Below, piece by piece: positions 14,215 through 22,859 of a DNA stretch of 40,780 nt. The position numbers were made by a program, and so were the translations under genes. Source of the DNA: Salinimicrobium nanhaiense (GTDB taxonomy: Bacteria; Bacteroidota; Bacteroidia; Flavobacteriales; Flavobacteriaceae); contig JAAVJQ010000021.1 of assembly GCA_012038135.1 (NCBI GenBank), positions 1 to 40,780 on the forward strand. Direction: 5' to 3'. Every line of letters begins with the position of its first letter. The first letter of the stretch is position 1. The notes beneath the pieces are model-generated. The model searched no databases, was not told where the DNA came from, and was given only the letters and a program-made list of their open reading frames with translations.

Positions 14215-14868
14215 ATGGATTGGGATTCCTTTTGGATAAATATTTATGCAGGAAGTATTTACTTTATTTTAGGAATTCTTGTTTCAATCTGGCTGATTCC
14301 CAAGTTCACAATAAGATTACTTAAACGAAAAAACATCATCCACTTTCGGTCTAAAATTGCATTTATAATTTCCGAACTCTGTGAATTTTTAAATTCAATC
14401 CCAAAGGAGATTAAAGTGAATAACGACTCCACAACATTTTTAGTAAGAAATAAAAAATATCCGGACTTGTATGATTTCGTGGCTATATTAAACCCGAATG
14501 TTTTGAAACTTGTGGCTCCTGAACAATTAAAAGTAAATATTCTGACCCGCATACAACAATGTTCAGGAGAGGAAAGATACAATTTTGTAAATGGGGAAGT
14601 TGAAAGACTAAAACCGGTTCAAGATACCTTAGAAAATATTCTAACATCACATTCCTTAAATATTGATGATAAAATAATTTCTACCATTAGCACCTTATGC
14701 ATTGAGATAAGAATAATAGTTAATGAATTCCGATTTAATGCTTTAAGTGAAGAATTAACTGGTGAGAAAGAAGGAATTTCAGGAGCCAACCGACTGGATA
14801 AAATTTATGAAACTATTATATACTTACTGAGATTACTTGAAAAAGAAAACGGTATCAAAAGGGAATAA
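14215..14868 (+). CDS. Hypothetical membrane-anchored protein
   Basis: The product has 217 residues: an N-terminal transmembrane segment (IYAGSIYFILGILVSIWLIPKF, about 10-31) and a cytosolic helical domain rich in Leu, Ile and Glu, including VNGEVERLKPVQDTLENIL and DKIYETIIYLLRLLEKENG that could form coiled coils. No named family is recognised. The ATG lies 25 nt past the attC R'. This is the last intact cassette of the array: its ends GTTGGCAGC and GCTGCCAAC are complementary, but its attC is cut short. Confidence 0.65.
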   Translation: MDWDSFWINIYAGSIYFILGILVSIWLIPKFTIRLLKRKNIIHFRSKIAFIISELCEFLNSIPKEIKVNNDSTTFLVRNKKYPDLYDFVAILNPNVLKLVAPEQLKVNILTRIQQCSGEERYNFVNGEVERLKPVQDTLENILTSHSLNIDDKIISTISTLCIEIRIIVNEFRFNALSEELTGEKEGISGANRLDKIYETIIYLLRLLEKENGIKRE

Positions 14869-14876
14869 AGCACAGC

Positions 14877-14909
14877 TGCCAACAACGGTTAACACAAATG
14901 CGGCTGACC
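14877..14909 (+). other. Half attC-like site 20, class B (truncated)
   Basis: R'' TGCCAAC (14877-14883) and the left arm AACGGTTAACACAAATGCGG are intact, then identity to class B stops at about 14909. No right arm or GTTRRRY follows. The array ends here. Confidence 0.75.
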
Positions 14910-15071
14910 TAAAATCCAAAACTCTTTCCCACTTCCAAACAGAAGAAAACTGTTAGAAGAGCGGTGGTTGCAAAATTTAATAATCTCTACTACCGACAAA
15001 ATAACGAAAACATTGAAATTTTATCTGTTTTCTCCAATAGGCAAGATCCGAACAAGATAAGAATTTAAAAA
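14910..15071. other. Unannotated spacer between array end and intron remnant
   Basis: I see no gene, no attC arm and no repeat in these 162 bp. It ends in TTTAAAAA, the start of a T-rich 3' exon on the minus strand like that of the complete intron. Confidence 0.4.
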
Positions 15072-15469
15072 GTCGAGTAGGTAAAGGGGAATCTCACCCT
15101 TAAACCTCTCACAGAACCGTACGTGATGCTCTCACATCATACAGCTCTTCTTAACAAGTCTAAGGCTTAAAGTCATATTGCCAATGCACAAACAGGTTGG
15201 GATAGTGCTTTGCAGTCTCCTGTAGCCATTTGTAGGCAAAGAACCAATGCTTTCGCCTGAACCTCCGATATTTGTTGCGTACCCATTTTGCCAGTCGCTT
15301 ATTCAGCAACCGGAACACGTAATGTAATTCACTCTTCCGCACCTTGCCATAATAATGAATCCAGCCCCGTAGTTTGTCTGCTATGATGGCTGCCAATTCA
15401 GGCAGCCGCAGGTGTACCATAAGGTGTAGTTTCATCTTGAACAATGTTTGGTTGATGCGCTTCTGTCTC
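15072..15469 (-). mobile_element. Group II intron 3' remnant with truncated RT
   Basis: About 398 bp match the 3' end of the intron at 11672 onward: domain VI (15072-15113), domain V (15114-15147) and the last 100 or so codons of the RT gene (open from 15480, homologous up to 15469). The 5' intron part is absent, as expected for incomplete reverse transcription or a later deletion. Homology stops 20 bp short of the PiT transporter stop codon. Domain V has two compensating changes (GAGCTGTATG and CACGTACGGTTC). The RT piece ends WQYDFKP against WQYGFKP. Confidence 0.85.
15160..15469 (-). pseudogene. RT/maturase C-terminal fragment
   Basis: It encodes the C-terminal thumb/maturase part only (from RQKRINQTLF to WQYDFKP), with no YADD or other RT motif, so it cannot have activity. 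Several substitutions relative to the intact gene show it diverged after or before the present copy inserted. It is open but fragmentary. Confidence 0.85.
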
Positions 15470-15489
15470 AGGCCGACCAACCAGACCAG

Positions 15490-17778
15490 CTACTTCACAG
15501 GTAATTCCCGCTTTGGAAAACTTGTAGTTTCTACGGCAATATTGAATTCCCGGTAAAGTTCCAAAAGGTTCATAGTGGAAGTTACGAGATCCCTGGTTTC
15601 CAATAAAAGTCCGAAATAGAGTTCAGAATTCTTAGGGCTGCTCTCCGTGGTTCTAATGCGTTTGATCTGCTTTTCAATGAGCTGGGAAACTTCATTAAAT
15701 AGCTCCTGTTTTCCCGCAAGCACATTTTCAATGCGTGCAAAATCCTGTTGTTCAAAAATCTCTTCAATTTCGTCAAAGAGCTTCTGGATCTTATCATCAA
15801 CCCTTTTAAGGTCCTTGATCTGGTTGAACTTTAGATTCTTATGGTTATTGTTTACGTGGTTGTAGCTATTCCGGGTAATATAGCCGATAGATTGCACCAT
15901 ATCCTGCAGGTAATCCAGGATAAGGATGTAAAACCGATTAGAATCAAGGGAATTTTCTTCAATGGTCTTGATGAAATAGAAAACATTCCGTTTGAGTTCA
16001 TCAATTTCAGATTCAAGCTTTTTAATGGCCTTCTTGTTCTTTTTCAGCTTGGATTTATCATAATACCCAAGGTTTTCCACGGTTTTCGAAAACATCTTGT
16101 TAACGCCTCCAATGATGCTGGAAATATTTTTTGAACTTTCTAACACGATATCATTAATGGTACTGAGTTCTTTTCTTCGGAAAGGTTTATTAAGAGCTTC
16201 TTCTTTTTCTTTCCGGGTATGGATCACAAAACTCCGTGCAATACTAAAGATTGCAAACCCAAGTAAAATGGTAATGGCAATGATCCCACCAAAATAGATG
16301 ATTGCCGCAAAAATCGCTGCAGCCGAAAATGCGACGAGGGCGGTAATAAACCATCCACCTACCACGTTGACCACTCCGGCAACCCGATAAACGGCGCTTT
16401 CCCTGTCCCAGGCCCTGTCTGCAAGAGAAGTACCCATCGCAACCATAAAGGTCACGTAGGTAGTAGAAAGCGGAAGTTTTAGGCTGGTACCTATAGAGAT
16501 AAGAATACCCGCCACTACGAGATTTACTGAAGCCCTTACAAGATCAAAGGCCGGGGTGTCATCATCATCTTTTGAAAATGCTTTTTGGTTCTGAAATTTC
16601 TCCTCGATCTTTTTACTGATGACGGCAGGAGTGATCGCTTCCAAAGCATTACCCATATAGACAGAATATCTTACAATCCCCCGGGAGATAAAATTAGGAT
16701 CAAACCTTTCTGAAACTTCTCCCTGTCGTGACAGGTTTACCCCTGTTTTCACCACATTACGGGCCTTTCGGGAAAACCACAGGGTGATCACCATCACGGC
16801 ACCTGCGCCCAAAAGAAGGAAAGGCGGCGTGGACACCTCTCCCTGTAAGCCGCTCATTAAAAATTCTGAAGGTAAGGCCCCGGAAGTCTGGTAAGCACTT
16901 TGCCACAATTCAAAGGATTGCCAGGCTGCAATAGGTACACCAATAAAGTTTACCAGGTCATTCCCTGCAAAGGCCAGGGCCAGGGAAAATGTACCCACCA
17001 GGATAATGATCTTCAAAATATTCATTTTCAAAATGCTCATCAAGAGCTGGGAAATTATGGTAAAGAATATTAAGCCTGCACCAATGATGATAAAGGTATT
17101 TTCTTCAATGTATTCTAAGAAACCTTCAGGAATAAAGGTCACAGAATTTAAACCCTTCAGCAGGATAAAATAGAGAATAGCGGTTAGAGACACTCCTCCA
17201 AAAATTGCACCTGCGTATTTGATCTTTTGTTCATACTGAAAAGAGAAAATAAGACGCGAGAAATACTGCACCACCGCCCCTATAATGAATGCAATGACCA
17301 CCGCCATCAAGATCCCCACAATAATTTCTGTGGCTTTCGAGGTATTGATGAAGGTAAGGATCTCTCCATAACCTCCGGAATCTTTATATATCTTAATGGC
17401 AGCCATACTCACGGCTGCACCAAGTAATTCAAAAACGATTGAAACTGTGGTAGAGGTAGGAAGGCCAAGGGAATTGAAGAAATCCAGAAGAAGCACATCT
17501 GTGATCATGACGGCCATAAAAATGATCATGATCTCTTCAAAATAAAACTGCCCGGGCATAAAAATCCCTTTACGGGCAACTTCCATGATCCCACTGGAGA
17601 AAATTGCTCCCACCCCTACTCCAATACTTGCTACAATAAGGATCTTTTGCATCGAAAAGGCCCGGGACCCTATAGCCGAACTTAAGAAGTTGATGGCATC
17701 ATTACTTACTCCAACTACAAGGTCTGTAATGGCAAGTGCAAATAAGGCAACCAGCATTACGATATAAATATCTTCCAT
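15490..17778 (-). CDS. PiT-family inorganic phosphate transporter with C-terminal PhoU-like domain
   Basis: The protein has 762 residues. The N-terminal part (about 1-510) is a multi-spanning PiT/Pho4 permease that carries phosphate in symport with a cation: the first signature ITDLVVGVSNDAINFLSSAIGSRAF (18-42) and the second KLPLSTTYVTFMVAMGTSLADRAW (about 445-468) are both visible. The C-terminal 250 residues, after a long linker, form a coiled-coil PhoU-like regulatory domain (KTVENLGYYDKSKLKKNKKAI, KLFDEIEEIFEQQDFARIENVLAGKQELFN). Such fused permeases of about 750 residues are normal in Flavobacteriia. It is divergent from the dodecin gene. Its stop is 20 bp from the intron remnant, so any native downstream region has been replaced. 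Confidence 0.9.
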   Translation of the reverse strand: MEDIYIVMLVALFALAITDLVVGVSNDAINFLSSAIGSRAFSMQKILIVASIGVGVGAIFSSGIMEVARKGIFMPGQFYFEEIMIIFMAVMITDVLLLDFFNSLGLPTSTTVSIVFELLGAAVSMAAIKIYKDSGGYGEILTFINTSKATEIIVGILMAVVIAFIIGAVVQYFSRLIFSFQYEQKIKYAGAIFGGVSLTAILYFILLKGLNSVTFIPEGFLEYIEENTFIIIGAGLIFFTIISQLLMSILKMNILKIIILVGTFSLALAFAGNDLVNFIGVPIAAWQSFELWQSAYQTSGALPSEFLMSGLQGEVSTPPFLLLGAGAVMVITLWFSRKARNVVKTGVNLSRQGEVSERFDPNFISRGIVRYSVYMGNALEAITPAVISKKIEEKFQNQKAFSKDDDDTPAFDLVRASVNLVVAGILISIGTSLKLPLSTTYVTFMVAMGTSLADRAWDRESAVYRVAGVVNVVGGWFITALVAFSAAAIFAAIIYFGGIIAITILLGFAIFSIARSFVIHTRKEKEEALNKPFRRKELSTINDIVLESSKNISSIIGGVNKMFSKTVENLGYYDKSKLKKNKKAIKKLESEIDELKRNVFYFIKTIEENSLDSNRFYILILDYLQDMVQSIGYITRNSYNHVNNNHKNLKFNQIKDLKRVDDKIQKLFDEIEEIFEQQDFARIENVLAGKQELFNEVSQLIEKQIKRIRTTESSPKNSELYFGLLLETRDLVTSTMNLLELYREFNIAVETTSFPKRELPVK

Positions 17779-17891
17779 GGGGATTCTAAAAGATTTACCA
17801 CAAATTAGTAATTATTTAATCAATCATTCAAGAATCAAATATTTATAATAAAACTTTAAGGTTTAACAATTCTTTGCCACTTATGCTTAAG

Positions 17892-17899
17892 TATTTTTG
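17892..17899 (+). promoter_or_regulatory. Possible -7 element for dodecin
   Basis: TATTTTTG matches the bacteroidete sigma-A -7 consensus TAnnTTTG, 57 bp before the dodecin ATG. A TTG at 17874-17876 is only 15 bp upstream, shorter than the usual 17-23 bp, so the call is weak. Confidence 0.35.
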
Positions 17900-17955
17900 T
17901 AAATTGATAATCAACCAATTACAGATAATTTTATAATCTTAAAACTCAAAGTATT

Positions 17956-18165
17956 ATGGCAGTTATGAAAGTAGTAGAGATCATGGCAAACTCAAACAAA
18001 AGTTGGGAAGATGCCGTGAAGAATGCAGTAAAAACAGCTGCAAAATCTATAAAAAATATCAAATCTGTTTATGTTAAGGACCAAACAGCGAATGTTGAAG
18101 GTGAAAACATCACAGATTACCGGGTAATTGTAAAAATTACCTTTCAGGTAGATGCGTCGTCCTAA
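17956..18165 (+). CDS. Dodecin family flavin-binding protein
   Basis: The 69-residue product begins MAVMKVVEIMANSNKSWEDAV, the dodecin signature in which the SW motif (S16/W17) stacks on flavin dimers. Dodecins form a cytosolic dodecamer that stores or buffers FMN, FAD or lumichrome. All of the small beta-alpha-beta-beta fold is here: KSIKNIKSVYVKD, then ADVEGENI-like TANVEGENITDYRVIVKITFQVD. The length is typical. The start at 17956 leaves a 57-bp leader after a possible -7 element. A hairpin terminator follows. Confidence 0.92.
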   Translation: MAVMKVVEIMANSNKSWEDAVKNAVKTAAKSIKNIKSVYVKDQTANVEGENITDYRVIVKITFQVDASS

Positions 18166-18189
18166 AAAGGCGTTTTTTAATTAGTTGAT

Positions 18190-18215
18190 AAAGCTCCTGT
18201 TATGGGAGCTTTTTT
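18190..18215 (+). terminator. Rho-independent terminator after dodecin
   Basis: AAAGCTCC-TGTTAT-GGGAGCTTT followed by a T-run. Confidence 0.85.
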
Positions 18216-18306
18216 CATTCTAACACCCCGGCACTTAAGATTATTTTAACGTGCACCATCCTGTCAAAAAGGGCCTATACCCTCATCTTTGCAAAAATTT
18301 TAATAC

Positions 18307-19146
18307 ATGAGGGAGATCAACGAGTTGAAAGACGTTTCTCAGGAATATTTAGAACGATTTATTGCTTTTTTGCCCGACCTGCTTGGTGCAATGCTCTGGC
18401 TGGTTATTGGCTGGTGGCTTATTAAACTTGTAGTAGGTTACCTGCGGAAATTCTTTGATAAGAAAGGACATGATCCTGCGCTGTCAAAATTTCTACTGAA
18501 TCTTGCCAACGGTGCGCTCATTGTTCTGCTTCTCATTAGTGTGGTGGGGATGCTGGGGATTGAAACCACTTCATTTATTGCCATTTTAGGAGCTGCAGGT
18601 TTAGCTATAGGCCTCGCATTACAAGGCTCCCTTTCCAATTTTGCCGGTGGTGTACTCATCTTGTTACTCAAACCCTTTAAGCTGGGAGACTGGATTGAAG
18701 TGAACGGAATATCGGGAACTGTGAAGGACATCTCCATGTTCTATACCAGGCTAAATACCTTCGGAAATCAATTGGCTATTATTCCAAACGGAGAATTATC
18801 TAATGAAAATATAGTGAATTACTCGGCTGAAGCTACCCGGCGTGATGCCATCACCATTGGTATTTCCTATGGCAGCAATATAAAAGTGGCAAAAGATACA
18901 CTAATGGGACTGCTAAAAGAGCAGGAGAACATCCTTGAAGATCCCGCTCCTGCCGTTGTTGTTACAGAGCTTGCAGATAGTTCGGTTAATTTGTCAGTAA
19001 GATACTGGGCAAAACTTGATCATTTCTGGGACTGCCACTGGTACACCATCGAGGAAGCTAAAACCCGACTGGAAGCAGCAGGAATTTCCATCCCTTTCCC
19101 CCAACGCGATGTGCATTTCTTCAACCACGGGGAAAAGAGTGATTAG
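18307..19146 (+). CDS. MscS-family small-conductance mechanosensitive channel
   Basis: The 279-residue protein has three N-terminal transmembrane helices. The third (about 88-112, LGAAGLAIGLALQGSLSNFAGG) carries the Ala/Gly packing pattern of the MscS pore. The beta domain follows with KPFKLGDWIEVNGISGTVKDISMFYTRL and the NGELSNENIVNYS segment (158-170). The C-terminal domain ends IPFPQRDVHFFN, the standard MscS tail. It gates open under membrane tension to release solutes on osmotic downshock. Length is typical for the MscS core family. It has its own promoter region after the dodecin terminator; CATCTTTG at 18284-18291 is a near match to the -7 element. Confidence 0.92.
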   Translation: MREINELKDVSQEYLERFIAFLPDLLGAMLWLVIGWWLIKLVVGYLRKFFDKKGHDPALSKFLLNLANGALIVLLLISVVGMLGIETTSFIAILGAAGLAIGLALQGSLSNFAGGVLILLLKPFKLGDWIEVNGISGTVKDISMFYTRLNTFGNQLAIIPNGELSNENIVNYSAEATRRDAITIGISYGSNIKVAKDTLMGLLKEQENILEDPAPAVVVTELADSSVNLSVRYWAKLDHFWDCHWYTIEEAKTRLEAAGISIPFPQRDVHFFNHGEKSD

Positions 19147-19298
19147 TGAATAGTTAAATGGTTAAATGGTTAATCGGAGATTGGTAAACATCTAAGTCTG
19201 GGAACTGGTTGAATGAAACAATAATTCAAACCTTGAATCTTAAATTATGAATCCCGAATCTCTAACCCTTGAACTTTGAACTTTAAACCCGGAACCGT
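19147..19298. repeat. Short degenerate repeats (TTAAATGG and TTGAAC/T)
   Basis: The 152-bp gap between mscS and tsaB holds GTTAAATGGTTAAATGGTTAA (19153 onward) and then runs of TTGAA, CTTGAACTTTGAACTTTAAAC, interspersed with AATC. Such drifting TTGAA-type intergenic tracts are familiar in flavobacterial genomes. No gene or terminator is visible. Confidence 0.55.
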
Positions 19299-19955
19299 TT
19301 AGCCTGCCTGAAAATCTTTTAGATAATAAGGCTCGAAATAGGCTACATCTTCGAATTTTTCTTTTTGAAATTTTTCTTCGGCTAAAGCGACCATTTGTTC
19401 TGCCGAGGGTAATTTGTCTTTGATGAAAGTCGCATTCTTGTGGTCACAGATCTTGCTGAACTTCTCTACTCCGCTGCCTATAAAAGAAACATTTGCATTC
19501 TCCAGGTATTCAGAAAAAGAATCGGGAACAAGGATCTCTGCGCGGGTGTCAAAAACCTTCTTATTTTCAGAATTAAAACCTGCAGTATAGACTTCCATAC
19601 GGCGGGCATCCAAAAGTGGAATTATAAAACCGTCTTTTTCCTGCTTCACCTGTAAGGCAAGAGATCTTAGAGTTGGAATGGAGATCAAAGGAATATCCAG
19701 TGCGAAGCATAATCCTTTTGCTGCCGAAACGCCGATCCTGAGCCCCGTATAGGAACCCGGACCTTTACTTACGGCTATTGCAGAGAGGTCCCCTGGTTTA
19801 AGATCGTTTTCCCGAAGGATCTCTTCAATGAAAAGGTGCAACCTTTCGGCATGTGAATAGTTGTTGCTGTAATCCTCTTTTAAGGCCAGCAATTTCCCCT
19901 TTTTTCCAAGTGCTACCGAACAGTTTGTGGTAGCGGTTTCAATGCATAGAATCAC
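19299..19955 (-). CDS. tsaB: tRNA threonylcarbamoyladenosine biosynthesis protein TsaB
   Basis: The 218-residue product starts from a GTG at 19955 (MILCIETATTNCSVAL). TsaB is a Kae1-like ASKHA-fold protein that pairs with TsaD and TsaE to make the t6A37 modification in ANN-decoding tRNAs in the cytosol. Visible features: CIETATT (phosphate-1 loop), HAERLHLFIEEILRE, AIAVSKGPGSYTGLRIGVSAAKGLCFALDIP (58-94, the canonical TsaB block). It lies 17 nt behind the adaptor gene and so may be read with the efflux operon. Confidence 0.93.
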   Translation of the reverse strand: MILCIETATTNCSVALGKKGKLLALKEDYSNNYSHAERLHLFIEEILRENDLKPGDLSAIAVSKGPGSYTGLRIGVSAAKGLCFALDIPLISIPTLRSLALQVKQEKDGFIIPLLDARRMEVYTAGFNSENKKVFDTRAEILVPDSFSEYLENANVSFIGSGVEKFSKICDHKNATFIKDKLPSAEQMVALAEEKFQKEKFEDVAYFEPYYLKDFQAG

Positions 19956-19972
19956 CGGCGCAAGTTACACAA

Positions 19973-21235
19973 TTATTCTTTTTCTGCCTTTAATTCTACT
20001 TTATCCCCGGGCTTCAGCAATTTTGTAACAGTATTGTATGGTCCCGTGATCACCTCTTCATCTTCTTCAAGTCCCTCTTTGATCTCAATGTTGGCATCAT
20101 CCTGAATTCCGGTTTTTACCACTCTCATTTTCGCCTCATCACCCTCTTTTACATATACGGTTTCAAAAAGTTGATTTGGAGTTGCTTTTTCAGAAGTTCC
20201 AGATTTTCTTCCCGAAGCGGTATCGGTCTTAACAACCACGGCACTAATTGGCACCCCAATTACATTATCTTTTCGGTTGGTGATGATATCAACCGTCGCT
20301 GTCATTCCCGGTCTAAAAGGGGAATAGTTTGCAGGCTTTCCTTCCAGAAGGTCCTCGTAAGATTCCTTTAAGATCTTTACCTTCACCTTAAAGTTGGTCA
20401 CCTGGTCTGCCGTGGCAGTTGCATTGGCCGAGTTTGATATTTCTGTAACTATTCCTTTGAATTCCTTTTTTAAATAGGCATCAACTTCCACCAGTGTTGA
20501 ATCACCAATGGAGATCTTTACAATATCATTCTCATTCACATCTACCTCAACTTCCATGTTGCTAAGATCTGCCACCCGCAGGATCTCGGTTCCTGCCATT
20601 TGTTGGGTCCCCACAACTCTTTCTCCCAATTCGGCATCAAGAGAGGAAATGGTTCCGGACATTGGAGCATAGATATTGGTTCTTCCAAGACTCTCCTGGG
20701 CTTCGTTCACACTGGCTTCGGCACTTCGAACATTGTAGAAAGCAGCCTGGCGTGTAGCCTGAGCAACTTCATAGGCGGAAACTATCCTGTCCCATTCCGC
20801 TTTTGAAATGATCCCCTTTTCAAAAAGGGTACGATTTCGCTCATAATTAGCTTCGGCTTCCCTTAGAGAAGCCTCAGACTGTGCAAGGCCTGATTTTATA
20901 TTCTGAAGTCCGGCACGGGACCGCTCCAGGTTAGATTGATAGATCTCAGGATTGATTCGTACCAGCAGATCTCCCTTTTCAACCTGCTGCCCTTCCACAA
21001 CCGGAAGCTCAATGATCTCTCCGGAAACTTCCGAAGAAAGCTTCACCTCTATCTCCGGCTGGATTTTTCCGGTTGCAGAGACTTTTTCAATGATATCAAT
21101 TCTTTCAACTTGTGTGATCTCAACTTCTTTGAAATTACCTGATTTTCCAAACCAGCCGGCTTTTTTCCCTACCACGAGCAAGACGATAAGTACTAAGGCA
21201 ATTGCAACTATTATAAAAATTGTTTTTTTCTTCAT
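19973..21235 (-). CDS. Efflux pump periplasmic adaptor subunit (HlyD/MacA-like)
   Basis: The 420-residue protein has an N-terminal membrane anchor (IFIIVAIALVLIVLLVV, residues 5-21). It continues with a lipoyl half motif (VSATGKIQPEIEVKLSSEVSGEIIELPVVEGQQVEKGDLLVRI), a long alpha-hairpin (about 100-185) and the second lipoyl half (NIYAPMSGTISSLDAELGERV). A beta-barrel and a membrane-proximal domain with FRPGMTATVDIIT follow. It bridges an inner-membrane transporter to TolC. It follows the TolC gene by 3 bp, but no RND permease or MacB-type ABC transporter is nearby. The substrate cannot be deduced. Confidence 0.88.
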   Translation of the reverse strand: MKKKTIFIIVAIALVLIVLLVVGKKAGWFGKSGNFKEVEITQVERIDIIEKVSATGKIQPEIEVKLSSEVSGEIIELPVVEGQQVEKGDLLVRINPEIYQSNLERSRAGLQNIKSGLAQSEASLREAEANYERNRTLFEKGIISKAEWDRIVSAYEVAQATRQAAFYNVRSAEASVNEAQESLGRTNIYAPMSGTISSLDAELGERVVGTQQMAGTEILRVADLSNMEVEVDVNENDIVKISIGDSTLVEVDAYLKKEFKGIVTEISNSANATATADQVTNFKVKVKILKESYEDLLEGKPANYSPFRPGMTATVDIITNRKDNVIGVPISAVVVKTDTASGRKSGTSEKATPNQLFETVYVKEGDEAKMRVVKTGIQDDANIEIKEGLEEDEEVITGPYNTVTKLLKPGDKVELKAEKE

Positions 21236-21238
21236 TTT

Positions 21239-22675
21239 TTAGAATTTAAGATCTGTGATGGGCACACCAAAATAAAGTTCCAGCACTTTTAATTTAAAGA
21301 TGTAATCGTATTTTGCTCTTACCAATTCGCTTTCGGCATTCTCCAGGTTAAAAGACGCCTGACTAAAATCAAAAGCATTGGTCATTCCTACATTATAACG
21401 TTCGGTGGCATATTCAAAAGCCTGCACCTGGGCCTCCCTCGCAACTAGAGCTGCTTCATAGGCTTTTAAAGCGCCACGCGCATCTGTATAGGCCTGGTAA
21501 ACATTGGCTTCAAGATCAAGCTTTGTCTGCTCCAGTTGATATTCTCTACGCAGTACATTTACCTCATTCCTTTTCACCTGGTTCCTCGTAGCAAAGCCAT
21601 TGAAAATGGGAACATTCATCTGTACCCCGTAAGAGATACCGTCGTTTAGCTGTAACTGCTCAAAAAACGGAAGCGGATTGCCAATTTCTGTAGCCATGTT
21701 TGGGGCTACTACCACCTCCCGGGTGGACTCTACAAAACCTATTTGCCTGTAAGGCTCCTCAGGATCAAGTCCTGCAGCGAAAAATCTTCCCGCGCCTGAT
21801 TCCCGGGTGTTGTAGTTAAAAAAGGCTCCAAAAGTGGGCCAATACGCACCTTTGGCGATATCAAGTTGTTTTTCGGCAAGTTCCCGGTTCATTTCGGCCA
21901 CCTTCACCTCATAACGCTCTTCTTCGGCAACGTCTATAACTTCAGAAACAGGGACATCCAGCACTTCACTTTCAAAAACCTCATAGTCTCTTTCGGCAAT
22001 ATCAAAATTCTCATAATCCTTGATCAACAGCAATTGAGCAAGTGAGATAAGGGAGATCTTGATCTGGTTTTCGGCAACGATCATGCGCTGTACTTCATTT
22101 GCCGAAGTAGCTCTTATTTCCAGCAGGTCTCCTTTGGGTAATGATCCCGCTTCCACCAAAGCTTCGGCTCTTTCAAGCTGCTCCAGGGTAATTTCATGCT
22201 GTGCCTGGATCACTTTGAAGTTTTCTTTATTGAAAAGCACTTCGAGATAAGCATTGGCTACGAAAAGCGCCACATCATCTTTCATTTGCTCCAGGGAATA
22301 TTCCCCGGCCAGTTTTGCCATTTTTGCGTACTGGTACTGGCGAATATTCCTCAGCCCATCAAAAAGGCTAAGCCCTGCAGTTACTCCCGCGGAAAAGTTC
22401 CTGGTAGTTTGCGTCTGGAGAATTCCTGTGGTAACATTTTGCGTAAGTCCCGTATTCCATGAATTCGAAGCCGATGCATTTACTCCCGGAAGAAAATTTC
22501 CGAAGGCATCCGAAATATCGATTTTTGTCAGCTCTACATCAAGTTCGGTTTGCTTGATGGTAATGTTATGTTCAAGAGCACGTTCAATACATTCCTGAAG
22601 TGTCCATTCTCCCTGCTGCGCCGAGGCAAATAATGTAAAGGAGAGGAAACCTGCAGTTAAAAATATTCTTTTCAT
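21239..22675 (-). CDS. TolC family outer-membrane efflux protein
   Basis: The 478-residue product has a signal peptide (MKRIFLTAGFLSFTLFASAQ) followed by two repeats of the TolC helical-barrel domain: WTLQECIERALEHNITIKQTELDVELTKIDI near the start and NVYQAYTDARGALKAYEAALVAREAQVQAFEYATERYNVGMTNAFDFSQASFNLENAESELVRAKYDYIFKLKVLELY at the end, the standard closing segment. It forms an outer-membrane exit duct for a tripartite pump. It is first in an apparent operon with the adaptor and tsaB. Confidence 0.9.
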   Translation of the reverse strand: MKRIFLTAGFLSFTLFASAQQGEWTLQECIERALEHNITIKQTELDVELTKIDISDAFGNFLPGVNASASNSWNTGLTQNVTTGILQTQTTRNFSAGVTAGLSLFDGLRNIRQYQYAKMAKLAGEYSLEQMKDDVALFVANAYLEVLFNKENFKVIQAQHEITLEQLERAEALVEAGSLPKGDLLEIRATSANEVQRMIVAENQIKISLISLAQLLLIKDYENFDIAERDYEVFESEVLDVPVSEVIDVAEEERYEVKVAEMNRELAEKQLDIAKGAYWPTFGAFFNYNTRESGAGRFFAAGLDPEEPYRQIGFVESTREVVVAPNMATEIGNPLPFFEQLQLNDGISYGVQMNVPIFNGFATRNQVKRNEVNVLRREYQLEQTKLDLEANVYQAYTDARGALKAYEAALVAREAQVQAFEYATERYNVGMTNAFDFSQASFNLENAESELVRAKYDYIFKLKVLELYFGVPITDLKF

Positions 22676-22859
22676 AATGGTTGTTCTAAGGTATAAGTCT
22701 TTTGATTGCCAGTTTTGTTACAATGGGAAATCAAAAAAGGATTGGACCTACACCTACAAAGCAGGATTCTTTTTAGTTTGCTTATGAGACTAATGAAAAA
22801 GGAAAATGTTACATTCTTCTAAAGAAACTTCAGAAAAGAGCAGGTAATAATGGATATGG

